Under the pieces are notes generated by a model that was given only the letters and a program-made list of their open reading frames with translations, was not told where the DNA came from and ran no database searches. Made by a program: the position numbers and the translations under genes. This document shows positions 31,900-41,947 of a stretch of 64,000 nt of DNA, piece by piece. Origin of the DNA: Prosthecochloris marina (GTDB lineage: Bacteria > Bacteroidota > Chlorobiia > Chlorobiales > Chlorobiaceae); assembly GCF_003182595.1 (NCBI RefSeq), contig NZ_PDNZ01000001.1, forward strand, positions 62,001 through 126,000, read 5' to 3'. The first letter of the stretch is position 1. The number at the start of each line of letters is the position of its first letter.

Positions 31900-33300
31900 T
31901 TACCTGTTCAGTTTTTTCCTGGCATTTTTTATCTGCTCGTCTACAGATGAAAAAGAGGTGCTTCCATGTGATTGTTTCGTGTTGACGCTCGCTTCAGGTT
32001 GAAGCGCATCATAGAGGTCACTATCGAACAGCTCGGAAAAGCTCCGGTAAGTTTCAAGAGGGATATTCGGTAAAGATGTCGCCGATTCAATTGCATGGCT
32101 GACGATTTTCCCCGTTATCCTGTGTGCATCGCGGAAGGGCAGATTCTTTCTTACAAGATATTCGGCGATTTCCGTTGAAAGGCTGAGGTCTTCGGCTGTG
32201 AGTTTTGTGAGTCTTTCTTCGTTCAGCTTGGTATGAGCCAGCATTTTTGAAAAAATTCTTACGCTTGAAATTGTCGATTTCGCAGCATCGAACAGTGGTG
32301 GTTTGTCCTCCTGCATATCTCGGTTATAGGAGAGGGGAAGTCCTTTCATGATGGTCAGGATGTTTATCAGGTCGCCGTACACCCTACCTGTTTTCCCTCT
32401 GACCAACTCGGCAATATCTGCGTTTTTTTTCTGGGGCATGATCGAGGAGCCGGTCGCGAAAGCGTCACTGATTTCGAGGTAGTTGAACTCCGAACTGCTC
32501 CAAAGTATGAGGTCCTCACAGAATCTCGAAAGGTGCATCATGATAATGGAACAGGCCGAGATGAACTCGATGATGATGTCCCTGTCGCTGACAGCGTCTA
32601 TACTGTTCTCGAACAGTGTGCTGAAATCAAGCAGTTCCATGCTTCTTTGTGCATTGAGCTGCAGTGTGCTTCCGGCGAATGCGGCGGCTCCAAGCGGGGA
32701 AATATCAACACGTTTAAAGAGGTCGTCAAGCCGTTGGTTGTCTCGAAGAAACATGTTGAAGTATGAGAGGTAGTAATGCCCCGCGGATATCGGCTGAGCT
32801 CGTTGCAGATGGGTATAGCCGAAAATGATCGTGTGGCGGTAGGTTTCGGCTTTTTCAAGAAGCAGGCTTTTCAGTGCGTCGAGTGCCGAGCGAAGTTCAT
32901 CTATGGTACGTTTCAAGTACAGCCTCGTATCGGTTGCTACCTGATCGTTGCGGCTTCTTCCCGAATGCATTTTACCTGCTATCGGTCCGATTTTTTCCTT
33001 CAAGCGGTTTTCGATAACCGTATGGATATCTTCATCTTCCCAGTCGGGCACAAGTGCGCCTGAACTGATTTCCTGCTCGATTTCTTCAAGTCCCTCGATA
33101 ATCAATCTCGCTTCTTCAACAGGTAGTATAGCTTCTTCCGAAAGCATTGTTACATGAGCGATGGAACCCTTGATATCTTCCTGATACAACGCTTTATCCA
33201 CATCGACGGAGGATGAGAAAAGAAGGGCTTCCCGGTCGAAAGGTTCGCTGAATCTGCTTTGCCATAAGAGTTCTTTTTCGCTGCCTTTTTTCGTGCTCAT
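31900..33300 (-). CDS. argH: Argininosuccinate lyase
   Basis: Last step of arginine synthesis: cleaves argininosuccinate to arginine and fumarate. The 466-residue protein starts at ATG 33300 ([19 protein letters not shown]); a 21-residue upstream extension is not conserved. Landmarks are [35 protein letters not shown] and the superfamily signature [20 protein letters not shown] with the catalytic loop Ser. It is separated from argG by an unrelated secreted-protein gene and a mobile element, so it has its own promoter region with TAAAGTA palindromes. Confidence 0.95.
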   Translation of the reverse strand: MSTKKGSEKELLWQSRFSEPFDREALLFSSSVDVDKALYQEDIKGSIAHVTMLSEEAILPVEEARLIIEGLEEIEQEISSGALVPDWEDEDIHTVIENRLKEKIGPIAGKMHSGRSRNDQVATDTRLYLKRTIDELRSALDALKSLLLEKAETYRHTIIFGYTHLQRAQPISAGHYYLSYFNMFLRDNQRLDDLFKRVDISPLGAAAFAGSTLQLNAQRSMELLDFSTLFENSIDAVSDRDIIIEFISACSIIMMHLSRFCEDLILWSSSEFNYLEISDAFATGSSIMPQKKNADIAELVRGKTGRVYGDLINILTIMKGLPLSYNRDMQEDKPPLFDAAKSTISSVRIFSKMLAHTKLNEERLTKLTAEDLSLSTEIAEYLVRKNLPFRDAHRITGKIVSHAIESATSLPNIPLETYRSFSELFDSDLYDALQPEASVNTKQSHGSTSFSSVDEQIKNARKKLNR

Positions 33301-33392
33301 CGGTTTTAAGATCAAGTTGGTTAAGTATATAAGGCGGAAGATAAGAAATATTGTTCCGTCCAAAAAGTTGGGGCTTTATTGGTTTTTGATGG

Positions 33393-33416
33393 TAAAGTAC
33401 TTTAAATAATAAAGTA
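33393..33416. promoter_or_regulatory. TAAAGTA palindrome cluster upstream of argH
   Basis: TAAAGTACTTTA (33393-33404) is a perfect 12-bp palindrome. It shares its right arm with a second repeat, TACTTTA-AATAA-TAAAGTA (33398-33416). Three half sites in 24 bases, about 95 bases ahead of argH, look like an operator; it does not match an ARG box. Confidence 0.45.
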
Positions 33417-33503
33417 TAATACAAAAAAACAAACAAGTTATACGGGGAAGCAGTTGACTCATGATCAAAGGGGGGTGAGTGAATGAGCTGGTAAATGAAG
33501 AAG

Positions 33504-33544
33504 AAAAAAAGCCTTCCGGTCCTTACGAAGAGACCGGAAAGCTT
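33504..33544 (-). terminator. Terminator for the secreted-protein gene, now separated from it by a MITE
   Basis: On the minus strand a 13-bp stem with one mismatch (33509-33521 with 33532-33544) is followed by a T7 run. The coding gene ends at 33714, on the far side of the MITE. Confidence 0.75.
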
Positions 33545-33551
33545 TGCTTAT

Positions 33552-33693
33552 GGGCACCTCTATTAATTTGCTGCACATCATGATTACTTCGTTGATCGGT
33601 GCTCAAAATCCTCATGTAGCTTGTGTACACTCCGGTTTTTGCGCTCCGTTCGCCTCGTACTCAAGGCGCTCGCGACAATTTATAGAGGTGCCC
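33552..33693. mobile_element. MITE-like element, 142 bp
   Basis: Ends are terminal inverted repeats: GGGCACCTCTATTAATT on the left and its complement with one mismatch (AATTTATAGAGGTGCCC) on the right. A 4-bp target duplication TTAT flanks it (33548-33551 and 33694-33697). It has no coding capacity. The right-hand 51 bases recur at 61214-61264 with a few changes, so this is a dispersed family. It sits between a gene and that gene's terminator. The mobilising transposase is not in the window. Confidence 0.7.
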
Positions 33694-33713
33694 TTATGTG
33701 ATAATGCAGGCTG

Positions 33714-34637
33714 TTATTTTCTCAGGTACTGGAAACTTGCATTAGGTCTTCCGACATAGCATGTGCGGTTGAAACCGTATTTTTTAATGATGGCAAAGGC
33801 TTTTTCCGCTTCTGCTTTCTTATTGCCGAAGTCGAACATCCAATGATTATCGTCGACAATTTTCCAGCGTCCATTGATGTTTTTCACCTCTATGGTATCG
33901 GGATTGAAACCTATACAATCTTCACCGGGGATTCCGCCTTGTGGAGCTTGTCCTGAAACCAGCATATACTGGAAGCTCGGGTCAGGTCGACCGACAAAGC
34001 ACGACTGGTTCATCCCGTAGTGCTTGATGATTTTAAGCGACCTATAGGCTTCGTTTTTCTTATTGCCGAAGTCGAACATCCAGTGATTACCGTCGACAAT
34101 TTTCCAGCTGCCATTGATTTTTTTGACCGTTGCTGTCTGTGGGTTGAAGGAGATGCAATCTTCCTGAATTACAGGAACTGGCAGTGTGGGGATAGGCAGA
34201 GGCATGAGCTGGAGCATCCTCTTGAACGTGTAAGTGTTGGTGTAGTTGGAACGGTTGCTGCCGTCGGTGAAACGGGTAAACGTTTCTGCTTTGAGACGGT
34301 TTTTGCCGGCAGGTTTGACGACAATGAGGGTCTGGTTGGAGCCGGTTGTGTAAATTGCCGACATGACTTTACCTGTCTGTATCATGTTGCCCGAAGTGCT
34401 GGAGGCGTAAATTGCGGCAGCGACTTCGCCCCAGTCGCAATCGTCAGGTTGACATTTGCCCCAGGCATGCATTCTGAGAGCGGAGCCCTGTTGCATTATT
34501 TCGAGTTTGGTGATTCCACGGGTGTTCGTGTCCGAATTGATCCATGTGCCGGTGAATTGGTTGGCTGATGCCCAACTGACAGACTGGAGCAGCAACAAGA
34601 GCACGAACGACGATGCGGCTACAATGGTCTTTTTCAT
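33714..34637 (-). CDS. Secreted protein with N-terminal lipocalin-like domain and two C-terminal repeats
   Basis: A 307-residue exported protein. Signal peptide MKKTIVAASSFVLLLLLQS...SWASA. Residues 26-145 form a strand-rich domain (FTGTWINSDTNTRGITKLEI, HAWGKCQPDDCDWGE, RFTDGSNRSNY) known as a recurrent unnamed bacterial module. After a proline linker come two copies of about 66-70 residues (from near residues 160 and 242). Both have EDCI-FNP, NHWMFDFGNKK-EA and C-VGRP--SFQY. Two cysteines per copy suggest one disulfide each. It interrupts the arg cluster but has no link to arginine. Function unknown. Confidence 0.75.
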   Translation of the reverse strand: MKKTIVAASSFVLLLLLQSVSWASANQFTGTWINSDTNTRGITKLEIMQQGSALRMHAWGKCQPDDCDWGEVAAAIYASSTSGNMIQTGKVMSAIYTTGSNQTLIVVKPAGKNRLKAETFTRFTDGSNRSNYTNTYTFKRMLQLMPLPIPTLPVPVIQEDCISFNPQTATVKKINGSWKIVDGNHWMFDFGNKKNEAYRSLKIIKHYGMNQSCFVGRPDPSFQYMLVSGQAPQGGIPGEDCIGFNPDTIEVKNINGRWKIVDDNHWMFDFGNKKAEAEKAFAIIKKYGFNRTCYVGRPNASFQYLRK

Positions 34638-34738
34638 GTAAAACCTCCTGGGATACGGATTGGTAAAGAGGGCGGAACTATTTGAAAGAGAGATAGTTAA
34701 AGTTACTGTTCCTCAGAATGAAAAGCAATCAGGGGCGA

Positions 34739-34767
34739 CAAAAACCCCGGCCGAAGAAAGACCGGGG
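34739..34767 (-). terminator. Terminator after argG
   Basis: On the minus strand a 6-bp GC stem (CCCCGG/CCGGGG, 34745-34767) precedes TTTTTG. It lies 51 bases past the argG stop and closes the argCJBFRG transcript. Confidence 0.8.
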
Positions 34768-34817
34768 TAGTGAGAGTCGTCGTAGTGGTCGGTTTTTTGT
34801 GTTCTTGATTGCTTGTT

Positions 34818-36026
34818 TCAAGATCTGTTTTTCGCTTGAACCTCACTGTAGGTTTTCAGGCTAAGGCCGTAAAGATGAATGAATCCTTCTGCAGCCTTGT
34901 GATTGAATGTGTCGGCTTCGGTATAGGTTGCAAGCTCTTCGTTGTAAAGTGACCATGGTGAGGTTCTGCCGAGCAGTGTGACCGAGCCTTTGAACAATTT
35001 GACGCGCACCAGGCCGGTGACGTTTTTCTGGGTTGCTTCGACAAATCCATCCAGGGCTTCTCGCATTGGAGAGAACCATGTTCCGTTGTAGATCAGGTTG
35101 GCATAATCCTGACCGATGTTTTTCTTGTATTGAAAGACGGATTTTTCCTGCGTCAGCCTTTCGAGCTCGCGGTGAGCGAAATGCAGGATGGTTGCTGCTG
35201 GAGCTTCGTATATTTCCCGCGATTTGATTCCCACTACGCGGTTTTCAACCATGTCGAGACGACCGATTCCATGTGCAGCACCAATCTTGTTGAGTTCCAG
35301 GATGAGATCGAGACCTTCCATTTTTTTCCCGTCGAGCGCAACGGGAACACCCTGTTCGAATTCGATATCGATGACCGCAGCCTTGTCCGGTGCTTTTTCA
35401 GGGGATGTCGTGATCTGATAGGCATCTTCAGGTGGAGCGACCATAGGGTCTTCGAGGACGCCGCATTCGATACTTATCCCCCATATATTTTCATCGATGG
35501 AGTAAGGGCTCTTCTTTGTTGCCGATACCGGGATATTGTGTTCCTCCGCATAGGCGATTTCCGCTTCCCTTGATGTGAACTCCCATTCACGAAGAGGGGC
35601 GAGCACCTTGAGGTGTGGCGCAAGAGAGGCGAAGGTGACTTCGAATCGAACCTGGTCGTTTCCTTTTCCGGTACAGCCGTGCGCAAGCATGGTGCAGTTT
35701 TCGGAAAGTGCTACGTCTACAAGGGCTTTGGCAAGCAGTGGACGTCCAAGAGCCGTTGCAAGTGGATACACATCTTCATAGAGGGCTCCAGCTTTGAGTG
35801 CGGGCCAGATGTATTCTTCGACGAACGGCTTTTGGAGATCTAAAAAAGAAAAGCTCGAGGCTCCTGTAGCGATGGCCTTTTCTTCGAGATTTTCGATCTC
35901 TTTCTGTTGTCCGAGATTACCGGTAACGGCAACGATATCGGCGTCGTATTTATCTTTCAGCCACTTTATCATAACGGAGGTGTCGAGTCCGCCTGAATAG
36001 GCGATAGCAATTTTTTCCTTTTTCAT
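34818..36026 (-). CDS. argG: Argininosuccinate synthase
   Basis: Joins citrulline and aspartate with ATP to give argininosuccinate. The 402-residue protein has the N-terminal ATP pyrophosphatase P-loop [15 protein letters not shown], then [15 protein letters not shown] and [17 protein letters not shown]. It follows argR by 11 bases on the same strand, and a good terminator ends the transcript behind it. Confidence 0.96.
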   Translation of the reverse strand: MKKEKIAIAYSGGLDTSVMIKWLKDKYDADIVAVTGNLGQQKEIENLEEKAIATGASSFSFLDLQKPFVEEYIWPALKAGALYEDVYPLATALGRPLLAKALVDVALSENCTMLAHGCTGKGNDQVRFEVTFASLAPHLKVLAPLREWEFTSREAEIAYAEEHNIPVSATKKSPYSIDENIWGISIECGVLEDPMVAPPEDAYQITTSPEKAPDKAAVIDIEFEQGVPVALDGKKMEGLDLILELNKIGAAHGIGRLDMVENRVVGIKSREIYEAPAATILHFAHRELERLTQEKSVFQYKKNIGQDYANLIYNGTWFSPMREALDGFVEATQKNVTGLVRVKLFKGSVTLLGRTSPWSLYNEELATYTEADTFNHKAAEGFIHLYGLSLKTYSEVQAKNRS

Positions 36027-36037
36027 ATGCTCTTTGA

Positions 36038-36484
36038 TCAGGTTTTAAAAAGATTGGATTGAATATACTCAAGGATTGAGCGTATATCGTTAACGGACGC
36101 CGGGACGACAAGAACCGTATCGTCTCCTGCGAGTGTTCCCAGAATTTTCGGATGCTTGAAGTGATCGATGAAAGAACCGACACCATGTGCTCTACCGGGA
36201 AGTGTCTTGATGACTATCGTTGTTTCATTGGCATCGATGGTCTGTATTTCCATTTCCACGAGGCCTTTGATCATCTGTCCGGGAGTGTCTTCGGGGAACA
36301 CGAGACGGTACCCTTTCGTTGTCCTCGAACGAATGACACCAAGCTCAGAACAGTCTCTCGACAATGTTGCCTGAGCGATATCGATGCCAGCGTTCAGCAG
36401 CAGTTGCAGGAGCTCATGTTGATTCCCTACCTCATTGTTCTGAAGGAGCTCCTTGATTTTTCGTTGCCGGTTCTGTTTTCCCAT
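36038..36484 (-). CDS. argR: Arginine repressor ArgR
   Basis: A hexameric arginine-responsive repressor. Start ATG 36484 ([15 protein letters not shown]) gives 148 residues, the usual family length. An upstream start at 36520 would overlap argF by 23 bases. The N-terminal winged helix has a [17 protein letters not shown] recognition region. The C-terminal domain has [13 protein letters not shown] and [11 protein letters not shown], including the acidic arginine-binding pair. It is encoded within its own regulon between argF and argG, so it should be autoregulated through the ARG boxes ahead of argC. Confidence 0.93.
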   Translation of the reverse strand: MGKQNRQRKIKELLQNNEVGNQHELLQLLLNAGIDIAQATLSRDCSELGVIRSRTTKGYRLVFPEDTPGQMIKGLVEMEIQTIDANETTIVIKTLPGRAHGVGSFIDHFKHPKILGTLAGDDTVLVVPASVNDIRSILEYIQSNLFKT

Positions 36485-36497
36485 GGCTTTTCCGGGA

Positions 36498-37505
36498 TCA
36501 GGAGGTGAGTTTGCTTGCAACGTTCTGAAGCCTGTGGGTCAAATGAAACCTTCGATACTCTTCATGGTTGAGAAGTTTAACGAGAACCGCTTTCTGGACA
36601 TGAAGGCGATTTTCTGCCTCGTCCATGATAATGGATTGTGGGCCATCCATTACTTCCGCGGCTATTTCCTGGCCACGATGAGCCGGCATGCAGTGCATGA
36701 CCACTGCAGAAGGTTTCGCAACGCCGAGTAGCTCGGAGTTTATCTGGTATTTACTGAAGGTTTCAAGCCGTTTTTCGGTTTCATCTTCCTGGCCCATACT
36801 GGTCCAGACATCGGTATAAAGAACGTCAGCGTCTCGCGCCGCTTTCATTGGGTCATGAATGATCTCTATGGTGCTCGCACTGTTTTTTCTTGCTGTTTCA
36901 AGAATGAAGGCATCAGGTTGATGCTCCTCCTCTTCAGGACATGCAAGAACGAAATGGAAGGGAAGCCGCCCGGCAAGTTCTATCCAGGAATTCGCTACGT
37001 TGTTGCCGTCACCGACGAAGACCACCTTGATATTGTCGTTCCACAATCCTTTTTCATAGAGTGTAAAGGCATCGGCAAGGATCTGACAAGGATGAGAAAG
37101 GTCGGTAAGTGCGTTGATGACAGGTATTGTGGCGTTTTCGGCAAGCGACTCGATTACGCTGTGTTCGTGAAGCCTCGTGACAATTGCATCATTGTAACGT
37201 GAAAGAAGCTGGGCAATGTCTTCGACAGCTTCGCGTGAGTTGACTCCTATTGATTTTCCCTCAAGGTTAACAGCATAGCCGCCAAGCTCGTGTATGCCTA
37301 TCTCAAATGAAACCCTTGTCCTGAGTGATGGCTTGTTGAATATCATGGCAACTGTTTTCCCTGATAAGGGTTTGTAGGACTCGGAGGAAGAAGCTGCCTG
37401 GCGCTGTTTTTTGATAAACAGGGAAAAGTCGAAGAGCTCTATGATTTTTCCGGCATCCAAATGGGAAAAGCCGAGAAAATCCCTTTTGTCGCTATGAGTT
37501 TCCAA
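36498..37505 (-). CDS. argF: Ornithine carbamoyltransferase
   Basis: Makes citrulline from ornithine and carbamoyl phosphate. The 335-residue protein shows the carbamoyl-phosphate motif KPSLRTRVSFE, HPCQILADAFTLYEKG, FVGDGNNVANSW and the ornithine/citrulline-binding MHCMPAHRGQEI. It lies between argB (21 bases upstream) and argR (13 bases downstream from the chosen argR start). Confidence 0.95.
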   Translation of the reverse strand: METHSDKRDFLGFSHLDAGKIIELFDFSLFIKKQRQAASSSESYKPLSGKTVAMIFNKPSLRTRVSFEIGIHELGGYAVNLEGKSIGVNSREAVEDIAQLLSRYNDAIVTRLHEHSVIESLAENATIPVINALTDLSHPCQILADAFTLYEKGLWNDNIKVVFVGDGNNVANSWIELAGRLPFHFVLACPEEEEHQPDAFILETARKNSASTIEIIHDPMKAARDADVLYTDVWTSMGQEDETEKRLETFSKYQINSELLGVAKPSAVVMHCMPAHRGQEIAAEVMDGPQSIIMDEAENRLHVQKAVLVKLLNHEEYRRFHLTHRLQNVASKLTS

Positions 37506-37526
37506 TAGATATCTCCATGAATGTGG

Positions 37527-38408
37527 TTAAAGGTCTGAATCTCTTTCCGTAACGAACTGTGTTCCTATACCCTGGTCGGTAAAAATTTCCAGCAGTAGAG
37601 AGTGAATGAGTCTGCCGTCGATAAGATGAATTTTTTTGACGCCTCCATCAAGTGTTTTGTACGCTGAAAGTGCTTTAGGTATCATACCGCCTGAAATCAC
37701 TCCGTCTTCGATAAGGTCGGCGGCTTCTGCCTTGCAGACGCTTTTCAGGATTGTTTCGCCATGATAAACCCCGGCAACGTCGCTGACGTAAATAAGTTTT
37801 TCCGCCTTGAGCGCAATGGCGATTGCGCTGGCAGCATCGTCTGCATTGATATTGTAAACGTTGCCTTCATCGTCGAACCCGATTGGTGCAATAACCGGGA
37901 TGAGTCGGGCATGACAAAGCAGGTCGAGATAACCGGTGTTTATTCGGATGATTTCACCAACAAGACCGAGTGATGCCGCTTCCTTACAGGGGATGGCCTT
38001 GATTGTATTTGCATCCAGACCACTTACACCAACGGCTTTTGCTCCGTGTTCGCTGATGAGGCGGACGATATCCTGGTTGACTTTTCCTGCAAGGGTCATT
38101 TGCACGATCGAGATCATTTCCTTGTCGGTGACCCTTTTTCCATGGATGAATTGCGTCGACACATCGAGCTTTTCCGCTGTTTTGGTAATTGCATCACCCC
38201 CACCGTGAACCAAAACGACGTTGATACCCACTTTGCGTAAAAGGGTGATGTTCTGCGCAAAGGCATCTTTGAGCACCTCGTCCTTCATGGCGGCACCGCC
38301 ATACTTGATCACAAAGGTTTTATCCTCGAATTTCCGGATATAGGGCAGGGCTTCGATGAGTACCTGACCAATGGTGGATTGAGTGAGATTTTCAAGAGAT
38401 TCTTTCAT
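37527..38408 (-). CDS. argB: Acetylglutamate kinase
   Basis: Phosphorylates N-acetylglutamate. The 293-residue protein has the amino-acid-kinase N-terminus [22 protein letters not shown], and [29 protein letters not shown]. The N-terminal helix ([23 protein letters not shown]) matches arginine-sensitive hexameric forms, so feedback inhibition by arginine is plausible. Confidence 0.95.
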   Translation of the reverse strand: MKESLENLTQSTIGQVLIEALPYIRKFEDKTFVIKYGGAAMKDEVLKDAFAQNITLLRKVGINVVLVHGGGDAITKTAEKLDVSTQFIHGKRVTDKEMISIVQMTLAGKVNQDIVRLISEHGAKAVGVSGLDANTIKAIPCKEAASLGLVGEIIRINTGYLDLLCHARLIPVIAPIGFDDEGNVYNINADDAASAIAIALKAEKLIYVSDVAGVYHGETILKSVCKAEAADLIEDGVISGGMIPKALSAYKTLDGGVKKIHLIDGRLIHSLLLEIFTDQGIGTQFVTERDSDL

Positions 38409-38434
38409 TGAACGCCTGCCGAATTAAAGGTTTT

Positions 38435-39739
38435 TCATGTTCTGTAACTGCCGTTGATCTCTATATATTCCTTGCTTAAATCGCAGGTGTGGACCACAGC
38501 GCTGCCCGCTCCGTCACCCAGGGATACGATAATCGTATAGCTGTTGCGGCTGAGAATTTTTTTTGCATTCTCTTCCGAGAAATCCGAAACATAGCCCGGC
38601 TGGAGAATGAGAAGATCGTCAAATTGTATCGAGGCGTTTTCCGGGTTGAAGACGGCACCCGATCTTCCGGCAGCCGCGATGATCCTACCCCAGTTTGCAT
38701 CTTCTCCATGAAGAGCGGTTTTGACCAGGCTGGAGTTGGCAATGGTTCGTGCAGCTTTTTGAGCATCGAGATCGGTTGCGGCTCCTTCCACTCGGATCTT
38801 CACCAGTTTGGTCGCGCCTTCGCCATCCATGACGATCAGTCTTGCGAGAAACGTCATGAGACTCTCCAGTGCCTCATAGAATACTTGAGCGTCGCGGCTG
38901 CCGGGTAGAATCCTGGTGTTCGAAGACGATCCTGACAACAAGGCTACCATATCGTTGGTACTTGTGTCACCATCGACCGTAATGGTGTTGAAGCTTTTTT
39001 CATTCGCTTTCGAGAGCATTTCCTGAAGCAGCTTCTGTTCTATTTTCGCATCGGTCACAAGAAAAGCGAGCATAGTCGCCATGTCGGGACAGATCATTCC
39101 CGATCCTTTTGCTATGCCCGAGAGACGAACGGTGCCGATTGAAAGTGATATGTCCAGCCCGAAATATTTCGGAAAGGTGTCGGTTGTCATGATTGCTTCG
39201 GCAGCTTTTGCACACGAAGCTTCGAACAGAACCGCTGAAAGTGAGTCGATCGCGCTGTTTATCTTTTCCATCGGCAGGAAGGAGCCGATGACACCAGTTG
39301 ACGAAACAAGGACTTCCTGAGATGATATGCCAAGGATTCGGGCTGTTTTTTCTGCCGTTGTTCTGGCATCCGTCAATCCTTTTTCTCCGGTAGCGGCATT
39401 TGCATTGCCGCTGTTGCAGATTATGGCACGTATCGAAGAAGCCGATTGCTCGAGGTGCTCTTTCGATACAACTACAGGTGCGGCACTGCAAAGGTTTCTG
39501 GTGAAAACAGCTGCTGCCGACGAAGGTTCGTCAGACTTGATGATCACAAGATCTTTTTTGGCCGGCTTGATTCCTGCATGTGCTGTGCCGGCAGAAAAAC
39601 CTTTTGGCCAGAACTGCTTTTTTTCAGCATCCCTGGTATTGAGAGGCGTTGTGTGCTCAGGCCAGATTGTTTCGGTGGCAAGTGCATTGATAGCTGAAAC
39701 AGCTTTGTGTCCTTTAGAGTAATCCGAGAGTTTCATCAT
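38435..39739 (-). CDS. argJ: Ornithine acetyltransferase / amino-acid acetyltransferase
   Basis: Recycles the acetyl group from N-acetylornithine to glutamate, and in bifunctional forms also makes N-acetylglutamate from acetyl-CoA. The 434-residue precursor self-cleaves before the catalytic threonine, visible here in [17 protein letters not shown]. Further motifs are [11 protein letters not shown] and [18 protein letters not shown]. The N-terminus overlaps the end of argC by 26 bases. ArgJ gives the cyclic pathway; no argE or argA is present. Confidence 0.94.
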   Translation of the reverse strand: MMKLSDYSKGHKAVSAINALATETIWPEHTTPLNTRDAEKKQFWPKGFSAGTAHAGIKPAKKDLVIIKSDEPSSAAAVFTRNLCSAAPVVVSKEHLEQSASSIRAIICNSGNANAATGEKGLTDARTTAEKTARILGISSQEVLVSSTGVIGSFLPMEKINSAIDSLSAVLFEASCAKAAEAIMTTDTFPKYFGLDISLSIGTVRLSGIAKGSGMICPDMATMLAFLVTDAKIEQKLLQEMLSKANEKSFNTITVDGDTSTNDMVALLSGSSSNTRILPGSRDAQVFYEALESLMTFLARLIVMDGEGATKLVKIRVEGAATDLDAQKAARTIANSSLVKTALHGEDANWGRIIAAAGRSGAVFNPENASIQFDDLLILQPGYVSDFSEENAKKILSRNSYTIIVSLGDGAGSAVVHTCDLSKEYIEINGSYRT

Positions 39740-40730
39740 AGCCGAGCAAAATGTTCATGTTTTGTACCGCCTGTCCTGCAGCACCCTTTACCAGGTTGTC
39801 GATTGCCGTGACAATCACCGCTGAACCGTTATCGGTACTTTCTGCAATATGGATGTCGCAATAGTTGGTGTAAGCCACATGTTGTATTTCAGGCATGGTT
39901 GGTCTTACCCGGACAAAGGGAGCCGAGCGGTAAAATTCCTTGAAATGCTTCTCAATTTGTGAAACCGGAAGATGTTTATCAAGCTGAATATTCAAAACCG
40001 CGTAGATTCCTCTGACAAGCGGGGCAATCATCGGAGTAAAGAGAAAATCAAAACGTGGTTCAACGGTATCCGTATCGAGCGCTTGAAGAATTTCAGGGGT
40101 ATGCTGATGCTTGCCTACCTTGTATGCACGTATGTTTCCGCTCATTTCCGAAAAAGAAAGCTCGACTTTACTCGACCTGCCGGCACCTGATATTCCGGAT
40201 ATGGCTGAACAGTTTATGCTTTTTACCAGTGCACTGTTCAACGGCTTTTTAACAAGCGGGGCAATTCCAAGGATGATGCTCGTTGCATAGCATCCGGGAT
40301 TGCTTACTGCTTTGGCCTGTTGTATCTCGTCATGGAAAAGCTCAGGCATTGCATAGGTAAGAACAGCATCGGGATCTTTGCTTTTCAGGTAATATTTCAA
40401 GTGCTCTTCCGGGTTTTTCAGACGGAAATCCCCCGAAAGGTCAATTACCAGCTTTCCCGCATCAGCGAGTTTGGGAACTATCGAGGACGCCTCTCCGTGA
40501 GGCAGGGCAAGAAAATAAATGTCTGTGTCTTTTTCTCCTCCATAAGATTCAAAGACAGCATCGGTATCGAGAAAAGGGTAAACGTCTTGAACCTTCTTTC
40601 CAGCTTGAGTATGTGCGTAGAGTTTTTCAAGTTTTACCGAAGGGTGTCTGAGAAGAATTTTTGTCAGTTCTGCACCCGAGTAACCTGAAGCACCGATAAC
40701 CGATACTGTGGGTTTTTTGTAGCCTCTCAT
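39714..40730 (-). CDS. argC: N-acetyl-gamma-glutamyl-phosphate reductase
   Basis: Reduces acetylglutamyl phosphate to the semialdehyde with NADPH. The 338-residue protein begins with the nucleotide-binding [18 protein letters not shown] and carries the catalytic cysteine in [14 protein letters not shown]. It is the first gene of the arg operon, about 100 bases downstream of two ARG boxes. argD (acetylornithine aminotransferase) is absent from the window and must lie elsewhere. Confidence 0.95.
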   Translation of the reverse strand: MRGYKKPTVSVIGASGYSGAELTKILLRHPSVKLEKLYAHTQAGKKVQDVYPFLDTDAVFESYGGEKDTDIYFLALPHGEASSIVPKLADAGKLVIDLSGDFRLKNPEEHLKYYLKSKDPDAVLTYAMPELFHDEIQQAKAVSNPGCYATSIILGIAPLVKKPLNSALVKSINCSAISGISGAGRSSKVELSFSEMSGNIRAYKVGKHQHTPEILQALDTDTVEPRFDFLFTPMIAPLVRGIYAVLNIQLDKHLPVSQIEKHFKEFYRSAPFVRVRPTMPEIQHVAYTNYCDIHIAESTDNGSAVIVTAIDNLVKGAAGQAVQNMNILLGYDETLGLL

Positions 40731-40830
40731 GATTTTACTATTACATTGAAAACCTATTCATCGCTTGAGATACTATCCGTAAAAATGGATGAATTTGAGG
40801 TAATTTATTGAAATAAAATGAATTATAATA

Positions 40831-40866
40831 TTGAATATATATTCTTTCTGTGAATTAATATTCATT
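40831..40866 (-). promoter_or_regulatory. Tandem ARG boxes upstream of argC
   Basis: Two imperfect 18-bp palindromes in tandem: TTGAATATATATTCTT (40831-40846) and TGTGAATTAATATTCATT (40849-40866). The second contains the near-perfect TGAATTAATATTCA core of the ArgR consensus. Centres are about 19 bases apart, close to the paired arrangement on which ArgR hexamers bind. They lie 101-136 bases ahead of the argC start, so arginine-bound ArgR should repress the whole cluster, including argR. Confidence 0.75.
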
Positions 40867-40979
40867 AATATGGATAAAATAGCGATTTCTGTGTTGATTG
40901 CAAGGTTTTAGGAAGGTGGTTTTTTCTCTATCTTTGCTCAAATATGATGAACAGAACAACGTAGATATGAGGTTTTGGT

Positions 40980-41900
40980 ATGCTCGGCAAAAAGAGATTT
41001 GTCTTTGTTGTGGTGCTGGCTGTCATCTGTGTCGCTGCAGTCGCTATTTTCAGAATAGCGAGCAACCGGCCTGGTAGTGCGGTTACGACTGAAACTGCAA
41101 AAAGCGGTTTGCTTCGAGTCGGTGTCGAACAAGCTCTCAGTGTGACTGCAGAAGATATTGTTCCTGTTTTCAGCCATTATTATCCCGACGCTTCAATAGT
41201 GCTTGAAACTGGATTTTTTACCGATCTTTTTAACCGGTTTCTGCAGGAAGACATCGGGGCGATGCTTTGGAGTGGCAAGCCGGGGGGATATGAAGTCTCT
41301 CTTCTTGAAAGGAAAAAAATGAACTATCGTTTGGAACCCGTCGCCAGAAGTGCGGTTGTTTGCATTGTCAACGAAGCCAATCCTGTTCCATTTCTTTGTG
41401 TAGAGGATCTGGCGAAGATCTACACAGCAAGGAAAGTCCACTGGGATAACGGTGGGGAGATCAAGGCATATCTTAACAATAAGGATCTCAGACTGCAGGA
41501 ACAGTTTCTTGCAATGGCGGTTCCAACTGAAAGCACGTTGACTGCATGGCATGCAGAAAATGACGAAGAAGTCATGCAGCTTGTTGCAGGAGAGAAAGGT
41601 GCTATAGGTATCCTGCCTTTGTCAAGGCTGAAGGGGGGAAGAAGTTCGGGGCAGGTCTCTTCGGCATTCAGGGTGGTGCCTCTCTGCAAAAAGAAAGGGG
41701 ATGCTCCGGTAATGCCTTCGCAGGACATGATCTATCAAGGAAAATATCCTCTTAGCTTTATTGTTTATTATATGTATCGAAAGGAAAGAGCTTTGGCCGC
41801 GGGTTTCGGTGCCTGGTTGGCAAAAGAGGGGCAGAAAGGGTTTGTAAGCAGCTCTCTGGCTCCTTATAGAAATCCTGCATATCTCATCCAGCTTAAATGA
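40980..41900 (+). CDS. PstS-like periplasmic binding protein, membrane-anchored
   Basis: A 306-residue protein with an N-terminal uncleaved-looking membrane anchor (FVFVVVLAVICVAAVAIF) and a substrate-binding fold of the phosphate/tungstate class. Motifs include the first strand GLLRVGVEQALSVTAEDIV and FLCVEDLAKIYTARKVHW, like PstS LxxIFxGKxxxW. It also has GAIGILPLSRL and a C-terminal YPLSFIVYYMY segment. No ABC permease or ATPase lies nearby. A diguanylate cyclase gene starts 47 bases downstream, so a sensory rather than transport role is possible. It is divergent from argC. Confidence 0.7.
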   Translation: MLGKKRFVFVVVLAVICVAAVAIFRIASNRPGSAVTTETAKSGLLRVGVEQALSVTAEDIVPVFSHYYPDASIVLETGFFTDLFNRFLQEDIGAMLWSGKPGGYEVSLLERKKMNYRLEPVARSAVVCIVNEANPVPFLCVEDLAKIYTARKVHWDNGGEIKAYLNNKDLRLQEQFLAMAVPTESTLTAWHAENDEEVMQLVAGEKGAIGILPLSRLKGGRSSGQVSSAFRVVPLCKKKGDAPVMPSQDMIYQGKYPLSFIVYYMYRKERALAAGFGAWLAKEGQKGFVSSSLAPYRNPAYLIQLK

Positions 41901-41947
41901 ACCATGATATTCAACCGCGAGCAGCTATGAGTATCCAAAAGTAAGCT

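Larger units (their letters stand above)
33301..33713. other. 413-base intergenic region: palindromes, terminator and MITE
   Basis: From left to right this holds the argH upstream region, a cluster of TAAAGTA palindromes (33393-33416), a minus-strand terminator (33504-33544) and a 142-bp MITE-like element (33552-33693). No coding region. Confidence 0.7.

Noticed and set aside
36485..36520. Longer argR start overlapping argF
   Set aside because: The extra 12 residues are proline-rich and not typical of ArgR; ATG 36484 gives the usual family length.
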